The notes under the pieces are model-generated. The model was not told where the DNA came from and searched no databases. It was given only the letters and a program-made list of their open reading frames with translations. Positions 27,947-36,254 of a stretch of DNA of 64,000 nucleotides are shown piece after piece. The position numbers and the translations under genes were made by a program. The stretch is taken from positions 1 to 64,000 of the forward strand of contig CAMCDS010000007.1 of assembly GCA_945873625.1 (NCBI GenBank), in the 5' to 3' direction. This stretch comes from an uncultured Porphyromonadaceae bacterium (lineage in GTDB: Bacteria; Bacteroidota; Bacteroidia; Bacteroidales; Muribaculaceae). Each line of letters starts with the position of its first letter. Within the stretch, counting starts at the first letter, position 1.

Positions 27947-27981
27947 ACCACTTAAACGAAACAATAACACACCTTAATAAT

Positions 27982-28356
27982 ATGAAAAAGGAACTCAACT
28001 CGCCGAAGGCTCCCGGAGCAATCGGCCCCTACAGCCAGGCCATCCAGACCGGCAACCTCATCTTCGTGAGCGGACAGCTCCCCATCAACGCCGAGACCGG
28101 CGAGATGCCCGCCGACATCAAGGCTCAGACCCGCCAGTCGATCGCCAACATCCGCGCCATCCTCGAAGAGGCCGGCGCCACGCTCGACAACGTGGTGAAG
28201 ACCACCGTATTCCTCGCCGACATGGAGCTCTTCGGCCCCATGAACGAAGTATACGGAGAAGAGTTCAAGAAGACCTATCCCGCACGCTGCGCTTTCGCCG
28301 TGAAGGAGCTTCCGAAGAAGGCCCTCGTGGAAATCGAAGTAATCGCCGCTGTCTGA
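27982..28356 (+). CDS. ridA: RidA-family reactive intermediate (enamine/imine) deaminase
   Basis: A 124-residue trimeric YjgF/YER057c/UK114 protein. The substrate-binding arginine is Arg102 (YPARCAF), Glu118 lies in VEIEV, and GAIGPYSQA and VFVSGQLP-like (IFVSGQLP) motifs are present. It hydrolyses 2-aminoacrylate and related imines released by PLP enzymes. It follows the fumarase gene and is closed by the terminator at 28397. Confidence 0.96.
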   Translation: MKKELNSPKAPGAIGPYSQAIQTGNLIFVSGQLPINAETGEMPADIKAQTRQSIANIRAILEEAGATLDNVVKTTVFLADMELFGPMNEVYGEEFKKTYPARCAFAVKELPKKALVEIEVIAAV

Positions 28357-28396
28357 TAAGACCGGCATACATCTTTATATAGAATGACATTCAGAC

Positions 28397-28428
28397 GATG
28401 GCGGAGCGGCCAAGGCCATTCCGCCATC
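28397..28428 (+). terminator. Terminator after ridA
   Basis: GATGGCGGA (28397-28405) pairs perfectly with TCCGCCATC (28420-28428) and is followed by TCTCATTTT. It separates fumA-ridA from the ABC-F gene. Confidence 0.8.
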
Positions 28429-28460
28429 TCTCATTTTCAGTTTCCCGACAATCATACATT

Positions 28461-30254
28461 ATGGTCAGTTATCTTCAGGTAGAAAACCTCACCAAGTCGT
28501 TCGGCGACCGCCTGCTCTTCGCCGACGTTACATTCGGCGTCTACGAAGGCGACAAAATCGGACTCGTGGCGCGCAACGGCGCCGGTAAATCCACACTTCT
28601 GAGTATTCTGGCAGGACATGAGGAGCCCGACTCCGGCTCGGTGGTCTACCGAAACGGCATCCGGGTAGGGTATCTGGAGCAGACTCCTTCGTTTGCCGAC
28701 GGAGCTACCGTGCTCGAAGCCGCATTGCCTTCCCCGACCGGACACGACGACTGGAACCGCGAAGATCTGACCAAATCGATGCTGGGCACTCTCGGCATAC
28801 ATAACTTCGACGCCCCGGCCTCAACGCTTTCAGGCGGACAGCAGAAGCGGGTGGCGATAGCAAAGGTGCTTCTCGAAGAGCCCGACATGCTTCTGCTCGA
28901 CGAGCCTACCAACCATCTCGACATCGCCGTGATCGAATGGCTCGAAGACTATCTCACGCGCAAGCGCACCACGCTGCTGATGGTTACCCACGACCGCTAT
29001 TTCCTCGACCGCGTATGCTCGAAGATCATCGAAATAGACCGCGAGGAGATTTTCACCTACGAGGGTAACTTCAGCTATTACCTGCGCAAGCACGACGAGC
29101 GGATGGAAAACCTTGAGGCCGAAACCGCCAAGGTGAAAAACCTGCTCCGCACCGAGCTCGAATGGATGCGCCGGCAGCCGCAGGCGCGAGGCTCGAAGGC
29201 CAAATACCGCATCGACAATTTCCATGAACTGGAGAAGAAAAGCAAGGTGGACCTCCGGGAGAGAAACGTGCAGCTCGGAGTGAAGTCAGCCTACATCGGC
29301 TCCAAGATTTTCGAGGCTCATTCGGTGAGCAAGGCTTTTGGCGACATCAGAATCCTCAACGACTGGAGCTACGTCTTTGCCCGCTACGAGAGGGTAGGCA
29401 TCATCGGCGACAACGGCGCCGGCAAATCCACGTTCATCAAGCTCCTGCTCGGAGAGCTGCAGCCCGACAGCGGACACTTCGACATAGGCGAGACCGTGCG
29501 CTGGGGGTATTACAGCCAGGAGGGAATGACCGGTTTCGACGAGAAGAAGAAGGTGATCGACGCCGTAAGGGAGATAGCCGAGGAGGTGCAGCTCGACGAG
29601 AAAACACGCCTCTCGGCCTCGCAGTTCCTGTCGCATTTCCTCTTCACACCCGCACAGCAGCAGAAGTATATCTATAAGCTCAGCGGAGGCGAAAGACGAC
29701 GCCTCTACCTCGCCACGGTGCTCATGCGCCGCCCCAACTTCCTTATCCTCGACGAGCCGACCAACGACCTCGACATCATGACGCTCACCGTGCTCGAAGA
29801 CTATCTCGCCAACTTCAAGGGGTGCCTGATAGTGGTGAGCCACGACCGTTTCTTCCTCGACCGCATCACCGACCATCTCTTCGTGTTCAAAGGCAACGGA
29901 GTGGTGCGCGACTTCCCGGGCGACTATACCACCTATCGCGAGACGGCCCGCCGAGAGGAGCGGGAGGCGCGGGAGTCGGAGGCTTTGGCCATGGCCGCAA
30001 AAACTGACACAAAGAAGGAGAAACCGCGCCAGGAGAAGGTGAAGCTTACTTTCAAGGAGAAGCGCGAGATGGAGACCCTCGAAAAGGACATCGAACGCTA
30101 TGCCGAAGAGAAACGTGAACTCGAAGAGAAACTTCAGTCGGGACTCTCCGACCACAACGCAATAGCCGAGGCCGGATCGCGCATGATGGAGCTTGACAAC
30201 CTCATCGACGAGGCAGAAATGCGCCTGCTCGAACTGATGGAAAAGGAAGGATAA
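28461..30254 (+). CDS. ABC-F family ATPase (Uup/EttA-type ribosome-acting protein)
   Basis: A 597-residue soluble protein with two ABC domains: Walker A ARNGAGKST and GDNGAGKST, signatures LSGGQQKRVAIAKVLL and LSGGERRRLYLATVLM, Walker B MLLLDEPTNHLD and FLILDEPTNDLD. The interdomain linker (about residues 210-290) is basic and helical; a C-terminal coiled coil (about 530-597, EKREMETLEKDIERY ...) follows, as in Uup. No transmembrane segment is present. ABC-F proteins act on ribosomes or in DNA stability. The ATG at 28461 begins the first ABC domain; the frame upstream is the ridA terminator. Confidence 0.92.
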   Translation: MVSYLQVENLTKSFGDRLLFADVTFGVYEGDKIGLVARNGAGKSTLLSILAGHEEPDSGSVVYRNGIRVGYLEQTPSFADGATVLEAALPSPTGHDDWNREDLTKSMLGTLGIHNFDAPASTLSGGQQKRVAIAKVLLEEPDMLLLDEPTNHLDIAVIEWLEDYLTRKRTTLLMVTHDRYFLDRVCSKIIEIDREEIFTYEGNFSYYLRKHDERMENLEAETAKVKNLLRTELEWMRRQPQARGSKAKYRIDNFHELEKKSKVDLRERNVQLGVKSAYIGSKIFEAHSVSKAFGDIRILNDWSYVFARYERVGIIGDNGAGKSTFIKLLLGELQPDSGHFDIGETVRWGYYSQEGMTGFDEKKKVIDAVREIAEEVQLDEKTRLSASQFLSHFLFTPAQQQKYIYKLSGGERRRLYLATVLMRRPNFLILDEPTNDLDIMTLTVLEDYLANFKGCLIVVSHDRFFLDRITDHLFVFKGNGVVRDFPGDYTTYRETARREEREARESEALAMAAKTDTKKEKPRQEKVKLTFKEKREMETLEKDIERYAEEKRELEEKLQSGLSDHNAIAEAGSRMMELDNLIDEAEMRLLELMEKEG

Positions 30255-30258
30255 CACA

Positions 30259-31284
30259 ATGAACATCGCCCTTATAGCAATCATGGCGGCCGCGGCCGCA
30301 TCTATGCCGGCCGAAGTGCCCGACACAGCCATATATGAAAGGGAGGCGGACACCTTCCTCGCCTCGCTCCCCGACGGTATGCAAGACCGGCAGACCGTCG
30401 CCGTCAGCCGCGCGATAGCCGGCGACAGCTCGCAACTGAACTCAATACGCGCCTCGCGCAACAAGCCGGCGCCTCTATCCGGCGGATGCAAGGCCGCCGA
30501 CATACTCATCCCCTCGCCCGGATATTCGATGCCGGCAAGGGTCTACACCCCTTCGGCGCCCGAGGCTCTTTCACTCCCTGTGCTCGTCTACTACCACGGC
30601 GGGGGATGGACATTCGGGTCAATCAACAGTTGCGCGGCGCTCTGCGACTCCCTCGCCTCGACAGGCTCGATGATTGTGGTGGCCGTAGACTACCGCCTCG
30701 CTCCCGAACACCCCTACCCCGCCCCCCTCGACGATGCCTCGGCGGCTTTCAGCTACGCGCTCGCCCATGCCGCGGAATGGGGCGGCGACCCGGCGAGAGT
30801 GAGCGTGGGAGGCGACAGCAGCGGCGGCAACCTCGCACTCGCGGTGGCTCTGAAAGCCATCAGCGAAGAGACCGCCGTCCCGGCTTCGATAGCCGCCATC
30901 TATCCGGTTACAAAGGCTTATGCCACACCCGGAGGCTCATGGGACGGATATGCGCGCAGCTACGGACTCGACGCGTCGCTGATGGAGGCTTTCAACCGCG
31001 CATACACGCAGGGCGACGAAGCCACGTCGCGCAATCCCCTCGTCTCCCCCGGCGATGCCGACGACGCATGGCTCGCAAAGATGCCTCCGACGCTTATCGT
31101 CAGTGCCTCGCGCGACATATTGCTCGATCAGGGACGCGAGCTTGCCGGACGTCTGCACGCGGCAGGCGTCGACGTGTCGAACCCGGTCATCCCCGGTGCC
31201 GTCCACCTCTTCGCCACTGTAGCCGGCCAGCCGGCCGCCTTCCGCACGGCCGCCTCCGCCATCACCACCCTGCTCGCACGCTGA
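30259..31284 (+). CDS. Secreted HSL-type alpha/beta-hydrolase (esterase/lipase)
   Basis: A 341-residue hydrolase with a short hydrophobic N-terminus that may be a signal peptide (MNIALIAIMAAAAASMPA). The HSL hallmarks are clear: oxyanion-hole YYHGGGWTFGS, nucleophile elbow GDSSGGNLA, catalytic Asp in SASRDILLDQG and His in GAVHLFATV. It acts on short-chain esters in this family; whether here on acylated glycans is unknown. It begins 4 bp after the ABC-F stop, so they are co-transcribed. Confidence 0.88.
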   Translation: MNIALIAIMAAAAASMPAEVPDTAIYEREADTFLASLPDGMQDRQTVAVSRAIAGDSSQLNSIRASRNKPAPLSGGCKAADILIPSPGYSMPARVYTPSAPEALSLPVLVYYHGGGWTFGSINSCAALCDSLASTGSMIVVAVDYRLAPEHPYPAPLDDASAAFSYALAHAAEWGGDPARVSVGGDSSGGNLALAVALKAISEETAVPASIAAIYPVTKAYATPGGSWDGYARSYGLDASLMEAFNRAYTQGDEATSRNPLVSPGDADDAWLAKMPPTLIVSASRDILLDQGRELAGRLHAAGVDVSNPVIPGAVHLFATVAGQPAAFRTAASAITTLLAR

Positions 31285-31337
31285 CCCCGCCCCCACACCG
31301 GCTTTGTAGCGCCATATTCATTCATTTTTGTCGCTGT

Positions 31338-31357
31338 GGACGCGATTAATCGCGTCC
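31338..31357. repeat. REP-like palindrome, copy 1
   Basis: GGACGCGATTAATCGCGTCC is a perfect 20-bp palindrome. The flanking TTCATTTTTGTCGCTGT on its left is shared with the copies at 44493 and (in part) 46688. It lies in the 113-bp gap between the convergent esterase and thioesterase genes and may also terminate transcription. Confidence 0.85.
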
Positions 31358-31397
31358 CTACAAGCCCGGTCGCGGCCGTACCAGCTCGGAAGTGTCC

Positions 31398-32207
31398 CTA
31401 CCGGTCGCGGCGGGGACGGAAGAAGAGGCGGGCGTAGAGGAGGGTCTCCTCGCGTTCGTCGGCGCGGCGGGCGAGGCTGAGGCTGTAGCCGTCGCCCTCG
31501 GCGCTATCGCCGGTGGAGGCCGTCAGCACCTTCACGCGTTCGCCATACTGCGCTTCGTGGAGGAAGTTGAGCTCCATGCGTGCCACTTCGCAGCGGTCGT
31601 AGAGCGAAAGGGGAAACTGATTGAGAAGCAGCCCGATGTAGCGCACGGTGTTGACGTGGCGGTAATAGTCGAGGTCGCAATAGCGGAATGTGTGCCACGC
31701 GGCCGGAGCCGTGGCCGCAAGGGCTTTAGCCGGAAGCTGCGTACCCTCCCGGGGTTCCACTATCACCTGATGCTTGGCCTGTCGCGCTATGGGACATTCC
31801 AGGTCGGGTATTATCCCTTCGGGGAGTTTAAGATGGCTGAGTCCGGCATTGTCGCGGGTAGAGGTGTCCATCACCATCCATACGGAGCGGGCGTAGCCGA
31901 GGGGCGAGCCGTCGGCGGCGTCGATGCGGAAGCAGCGGAGCGAGAAGTGGCGGTTCCAGTCTTCAATCCATGTTGAGAGGGTGTAGTCTTCATTGGCCTT
32001 GGGCCATCGACGCATCTCGATTGTGAGCCGCGACAGCACCCATCCGAGATTCAGATGCGCCATCGACGGATTGCCTATGCCGAGCGAATTGGCGTGGGCC
32101 GTGGCTATGTCTATTATCTTTGCGGCGAGCAGCGGAATAGCCATTTCCCCCTCAGCGTTCACCTCGCCGGTCGAGAGGAAAAACGACTCGGAAAAGACCT
32201 GTTTCAT
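31398..32207 (-). CDS. Acyl-ACP thioesterase (Fat-type double hot-dog)
   Basis: A 269-residue thioesterase that releases fatty acids from acyl carrier protein. Two hot-dog folds are evident: the N-terminal GNPSMAHLNLGWVLSRLTIEMRRWP region and the C-terminal DLDYYRHVNTVRYIG, which holds the active-site Asp/His/Asn set in slightly altered form (Y instead of N at the usual second position). Such single genes are common in Bacteroidota. It precedes the acyl-CoA dehydrogenase transcript terminator by only a few bases and is read on the same strand. Confidence 0.88.
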   Translation of the reverse strand: MKQVFSESFFLSTGEVNAEGEMAIPLLAAKIIDIATAHANSLGIGNPSMAHLNLGWVLSRLTIEMRRWPKANEDYTLSTWIEDWNRHFSLRCFRIDAADGSPLGYARSVWMVMDTSTRDNAGLSHLKLPEGIIPDLECPIARQAKHQVIVEPREGTQLPAKALAATAPAAWHTFRYCDLDYYRHVNTVRYIGLLLNQFPLSLYDRCEVARMELNFLHEAQYGERVKVLTASTGDSAEGDGYSLSLARRADEREETLLYARLFFRPRRDR

Positions 32208-32225
32208 TTCTTCGGTTTAGTTAAA

Positions 32226-32254
32226 GGGGACGCGCACCCGATGTGCGCGTCCCC
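32226..32254 (-). terminator. Terminator of the acyl-CoA dehydrogenase/etf operon
   Basis: GGGGACGCGCAC and GTGCGCGTCCCC form a perfect 12-bp stem with a 5-nt loop; on the minus strand TTTAA follows. It separates the etfB-etfA-acyl-CoA dehydrogenase operon from the thioesterase. Confidence 0.88.
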
Positions 32255-32292
32255 ATCTGTATACTGTGTCCGGGATGCAGACGCCCTCTCTA

Positions 32293-33993
32293 TCAATAGA
32301 GATAGCTTTCGATCTGCTCGGGACGGAAGTTGGCGATAAAGTCGGCGTGCTTGGCAACCTCTGCCTGACCATACTTCACGTAGACGCGGAGCGAGCGGCG
32401 CACCTCTTCGTCGCGCTGTGCGTCGGCGAGGAGCAGATAGCCCATCACGGTGTGGCCGGCCATCTCCACGAGACGGCGTGCCATGAAGTCGAGATACTTC
32501 TGGTCCTTGATGCCGGTTACGGCCTCGACGGCGGCGGCATACTGCTGGCTCATCATCACGAGGATGCTCTTTGTCTCTTCATCTTCAGCATTCACGGCCA
32601 TAGCCTCCTGCTCCTTCATGAAGTTGAGGTAAGTGCCGGTGGTGACGTGGCGGATAGCAGCCACTACCTGAAGCTGCGTGGTGCCCTCGTAGATCGACGT
32701 GATGCGTGCGTCGCGGTAGAGGCGCTCGCAGGTGTAGTCTTTCATGAAGCCCGAGCCGCCGTGGATCTGGATGCAGTCGTAGGTGTTCTGGTTGCAGAAC
32801 TCCGAAGTCATACCCTTTGCAAGGGGCGTGAAGGCGTCGGCGAGCTTGCTGAAGTACTTCTGCTCGGCCTTCTCTTCGGGATCGAGCTTGCGCTCCTTGG
32901 CGATGTCGTCGTAGATCTTATACATGTCGACGAAGCGCGAGCAGGCGTAGAGCAGCGTGCGCGAGGCGTCGAGCTTGGCTTTCATCACGGAGAGGATTTC
33001 GGCCACTGCGGGGAACTCGATGATGGCCTTGCCAAACTGCATGCGGTCTTTTGCGTAAGCGAGAGCCTCGCGGTAGGCAGCCTCGCTGAGGCCAACCGAC
33101 TGGGCGGCGATGCCGAGGCGGGCGCCGTTCATGAGGGCCATCACATACTTGATGAGGCCGAGGCGGGTGGAGCCTACGAGCTCGCAGGGAGCGTCTTTGT
33201 AGACAAGCTCGCAAGTGGGCGAGCCCTTGATGCCCATCTTGTTCTCGATGCGGCGCACGGTAACTCCGCCGTTGCGCTTGTCGTAGATGAACATCGAGAG
33301 GCCGCGGCCGTCTTTCGAGCCTTCCTCAGAGCGTGCGAGCACCAGATGGATGTCGCTGTCGCCGTTGGTGATGAAGCGCTTTACGCCGTTGAGCACCCAC
33401 GAGCCGTCTTCCTTCTGCGAGGCCTTGAGCATCACCGACTGGAGGTCGGAGCCTGCGTCGGGCTCGGTGAGGTCCATCGACATGGTCTCGCCTGCGCATA
33501 CGCGGGGGATGTATTTCTGCTTCTGCTCTTCCGAAGCGAACTCATATACGGTCTCGGCGCAGTCCTGCAGACCCCAGAGGTTCTCGAATCCCGCATCGGC
33601 GCGGCTGACGATGTCGGCGGCCATGATGTAGGGGGTGATGGGGAAGTTGAGGCCACCGAGGCGGCGGGGCATGGCCATGCCCATGAGGCCGGCCTTGCGG
33701 CAGGCGTCGAGGTTCTTCTTGGTGCCCTCGGCGTAGACTACGCGGCCGTTCTCCACGCGGGGACCGTTGTGGTCCACGTCTTCGGCATTCTCGGCGATGA
33801 TGTCGCCGCAGATTTCGCCGACGATTTCGAGCACCTTGTCGTATGAGTCCATGGCGTCGGCAAAATTCTGGGGAGCATAGTCGAATTTGTCGGCGTCGGC
33901 GAAGTTTCTCTCTTTAAGCTCTACGATTTTCTCCATCATCGGGTGGGTGAGATGAAGTTTCAGAGCGGGGTTGTCGGTATAGAAATTAGCCAT
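32293..33993 (-). CDS. Acyl-CoA dehydrogenase family flavoprotein
   Basis: A 566-residue dehydrogenase. It contains MSMDLTEPDAGSD (FAD-binding), ITNGDSDIHLVLAR, RMQFGKAIIEFPAV and the catalytic glutamate in SIYEGTTQLQ. The extra C-terminal domain (about 470-566) is the long form found in anaerobe acyl-CoA dehydrogenases. It introduces a 2,3-double bond in acyl-CoA, or runs in reverse, with electrons passing through the adjacent EtfA/EtfB. It starts 3 bp after etfA. Confidence 0.95.
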   Translation of the reverse strand: MANFYTDNPALKLHLTHPMMEKIVELKERNFADADKFDYAPQNFADAMDSYDKVLEIVGEICGDIIAENAEDVDHNGPRVENGRVVYAEGTKKNLDACRKAGLMGMAMPRRLGGLNFPITPYIMAADIVSRADAGFENLWGLQDCAETVYEFASEEQKQKYIPRVCAGETMSMDLTEPDAGSDLQSVMLKASQKEDGSWVLNGVKRFITNGDSDIHLVLARSEEGSKDGRGLSMFIYDKRNGGVTVRRIENKMGIKGSPTCELVYKDAPCELVGSTRLGLIKYVMALMNGARLGIAAQSVGLSEAAYREALAYAKDRMQFGKAIIEFPAVAEILSVMKAKLDASRTLLYACSRFVDMYKIYDDIAKERKLDPEEKAEQKYFSKLADAFTPLAKGMTSEFCNQNTYDCIQIHGGSGFMKDYTCERLYRDARITSIYEGTTQLQVVAAIRHVTTGTYLNFMKEQEAMAVNAEDEETKSILVMMSQQYAAAVEAVTGIKDQKYLDFMARRLVEMAGHTVMGYLLLADAQRDEEVRRSLRVYVKYGQAEVAKHADFIANFRPEQIESYLY

Positions 33994-33996
33994 GGC

Positions 33997-35025
33997 TTAC
34001 TTGGAGTTCTTTTTGTAGTATTTGATGAGTTTGGGGAGCACATCCTCGATCTTGCCGGTAATCACATAGTCGGCGATCGTATTGATCGGGGCATTGGGAT
34101 CGGAGTTGACGGAGATGATGATCGAGCTGTCCTGCATGCCGGCGATATGCTGAATCTGGCCTGAGATGCCGCAGGCGATGTAGAGCTTCGGACGCACGGT
34201 AACGCCTGTCTGGCCGATCTGACGGTCGTGGTCGGCCCAGCCGGCGTCGACGGCAGCGCGGCTTGCGCCTACCTCGGCGCCGAGCGTGTCGGCGAGCTGA
34301 TAGAGAAGGTCGAAGTTCTCCTTGCTGCCTACGCCGTAGCCGCCGGCCACAACGATGGGCGAGCCCTTGAGGTTGACTTTCGACTTCTCGACATGGCGGT
34401 CGATGATTTCGACGCAGAAGTCTTCGGGACGGGTGTATTTGTTGACGTCGAGGTCCACCACCTCGCCCTTATAGTTCGAGTCGCGCACCTCGCGCTTCAT
34501 CACGCCCTCGCGCACTGTGGCCATCTGCGGACGGCACTCGGGGTTGACGATGGTGGCCACGATATTGCCGCCGAATGCGGGGCGGATCTGATAGAGCAGG
34601 TCGGCATACTCCTTTCCGCTCTTGGGGTCGGTGTGTTCGCCGATCTCGAGGCTGGTGCAGTCTGCTGTCAGACCCGAGTGGAGGCACGAGCTGACGCGCG
34701 GACCGAGGTCGCGGCCGATAGAAGTGGCGCCCATGAAGGCGATCTGCGGCTTGATTTCGCGGAAGAGGTTGATGAGTATCGAGGAGTGGGGAAGCGACGT
34801 GTAGGGATAGAGACGCTCGTCTTCCACCTTATATACGGTGTCGACACCGTAAGGGAAGATCTGCTCTTCGATACCCTTGAGCTTGTCGCCGGCTACTACG
34901 GCTTCGAGCTTTACGCCGAGCTTGTCGGCAAGCTGACGGCCTTTGGTGAGGAGTTCGAGGCTCACGTCGGCTATCTTACCGTCTTCAAATTCGCAATAAA
35001 CGATGAGGTTATTCTGATTTGCCAT
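33997..35025 (-). CDS. etfA: Electron transfer flavoprotein alpha subunit
   Basis: A 342-residue subunit. The N-terminal Rossmann-like domain has MGATSIGRDLGPRVSS; the C-terminal FAD domain has VVAGGYGVGSKENFDLL, GASRAAVDAGW, GQTGVTVRPKLYIACGISGQIQH and SVNSDPNAPI. It forms a heterodimer with EtfB (28 bp upstream) and shuttles electrons for the neighbouring acyl-CoA dehydrogenase. Confidence 0.97.
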   Translation of the reverse strand: MANQNNLIVYCEFEDGKIADVSLELLTKGRQLADKLGVKLEAVVAGDKLKGIEEQIFPYGVDTVYKVEDERLYPYTSLPHSSILINLFREIKPQIAFMGATSIGRDLGPRVSSCLHSGLTADCTSLEIGEHTDPKSGKEYADLLYQIRPAFGGNIVATIVNPECRPQMATVREGVMKREVRDSNYKGEVVDLDVNKYTRPEDFCVEIIDRHVEKSKVNLKGSPIVVAGGYGVGSKENFDLLYQLADTLGAEVGASRAAVDAGWADHDRQIGQTGVTVRPKLYIACGISGQIQHIAGMQDSSIIISVNSDPNAPINTIADYVITGKIEDVLPKLIKYYKKNSK

Positions 35026-35053
35026 TGTTCTGAGATGTGTTGACGGCCTGTTA

Positions 35054-35923
35054 TCAGCCGATGGTGTGGTTGGCTATGAGTTCCTTGATGAGCTCTTCGA
35101 GCTCTGCGTCGTTGTTGCCTATGTTGCGTGCCTCTTTGGCCGTGAACACGACGTTTTCGATAGTCTTCACCTTTGTGGGTGATCCTGCGAGACCGCACTG
35201 CGAAAGATCGGCCTCCACATCCATTGCGCTCCATTCGCCGATGGCGAGGTAGGGACGCTTGGCTATCATCTCCTTGCGCGGGTCGTCGGCACCGAGCTCG
35301 GAAGCGGCGGCCGCGTATTTGAATTTCTGGAGGGCCTTGGCGTTGCGCGGACGGCAGGGAGCCGCCGAGCCGTTGACCGTAACCACCAGAGGCATGGGAG
35401 CCTTCACGGTCTCGACGCCGCTCTCGATGCGGCGCTTCACCGTTATCTTGCCGTCTTCGGCGCTGATGATGTCCTCGGCGTATGTAACCTGCGGCAGGCC
35501 GAGCTTCTCGGCCACCTGAGGACCTACCTGGGCCGTATCGCCGTCGATGGCCTGGCGGCCGCCGATGATGAGGTCGAAATCGCCTATCTTGCGCACTGCG
35601 GCGCTAAGGGCGTAGGAAGTGGCGAGCGTGTCGGATCCGGCGAAGGCGCGGTCGGACAGAACGATGCCGTCGTCGGCGCCGCGGTAGAGGCCCTCGCGCA
35701 CGATTTCGGCTGCGCGGCCCGGACCCATGGTCAGCAGAGTAACCTTGGTGCCCGGATACATCTCTTTGAGCTTAAGAGCCTGTTCGAGCGCATTGAGGTC
35801 TTCGGGATTGAAGATGGCCGGCAAGACTGCACGGTTGATGGTGCCGTCTTCTTTCATGGCGTCTTTCCCGACGTTTCGGGTATCAGGCACTTGCTTGGCA
35901 AGCACAATGATATTCAAACTCAT
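35054..35923 (-). CDS. etfB: Electron transfer flavoprotein beta subunit
   Basis: A 289-residue subunit with the nucleotide-binding pattern VLAKQVPDT, FNPEDLNALEQALKLKE, VTLLTMGPGRAAEIVREGLYRGADDGIVLSD and the signature GRQAIDGDTAQVGPQVAEKLGLPQVTYA region. It is the first gene of the etfB-etfA-acyl-CoA dehydrogenase operon; a -7 element lies at 36055-36062. Whether this complex bifurcates electrons cannot be decided from the sequence alone. Confidence 0.97.
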   Translation of the reverse strand: MSLNIIVLAKQVPDTRNVGKDAMKEDGTINRAVLPAIFNPEDLNALEQALKLKEMYPGTKVTLLTMGPGRAAEIVREGLYRGADDGIVLSDRAFAGSDTLATSYALSAAVRKIGDFDLIIGGRQAIDGDTAQVGPQVAEKLGLPQVTYAEDIISAEDGKITVKRRIESGVETVKAPMPLVVTVNGSAAPCRPRNAKALQKFKYAAAASELGADDPRKEMIAKRPYLAIGEWSAMDVEADLSQCGLAGSPTKVKTIENVVFTAKEARNIGNNDAELEELIKELIANHTIG

Positions 35924-36054
35924 AACTGTGAAGTTTATGTTGATTAATTATTTGTCTGACAGATAGATGCCGGCTGCTGGCGGCCTCGCCGCGCGCACCC
36001 GTCCCGCCGGGGGACCGACACGCCGTCAAGGCCGGCTTGCATAAATGCCGGCTG

Positions 36055-36062
36055 CAAAGTTA
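36055..36062 (-). promoter_or_regulatory. -7 promoter element of etfB operon
   Basis: The minus strand reads TAACTTTG followed by CAGC, 132 nt ahead of the etfB ATG. ATGCCGGCTGC occurs twice (35967 and 36045), flanking a GC-rich leader segment. The 331-bp divergent gap (35924-36254) holds promoters but no gene. Confidence 0.6.
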
Positions 36063-36176
36063 ACAAATTTTCCTCAATTACAGAAATTTGCCTGTGAAAT
36101 CGACACCGATTCGATTCGCAAAAGGGGTTTTAACGGTTTTTAAGGCGCGGGATTTTTACGGCAGGAAAATAATTGG

Positions 36177-36184
36177 TAACTTCG
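36177..36184 (+). promoter_or_regulatory. -7 promoter element of golvesin-amidase operon
   Basis: TAACTTCG followed by CAGG is a near-consensus -7 box, 71 nt before the ATG at 36255. It would drive the 36.2-44.5 kb operon. Confidence 0.5.
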
Positions 36185-36254
36185 CAGGAATTTTTCTCTG
36201 TCGGAGCAGCTCCCCCTTCGCGAGGGGCTGCCGATTATCCATTATATCCCGCTT

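Noticed and set aside
32266-33846. Long plus-strand open frame opposite the acyl-CoA dehydrogenase
   Set aside because: Antisense shadow; the dehydrogenase motifs are on the minus strand.
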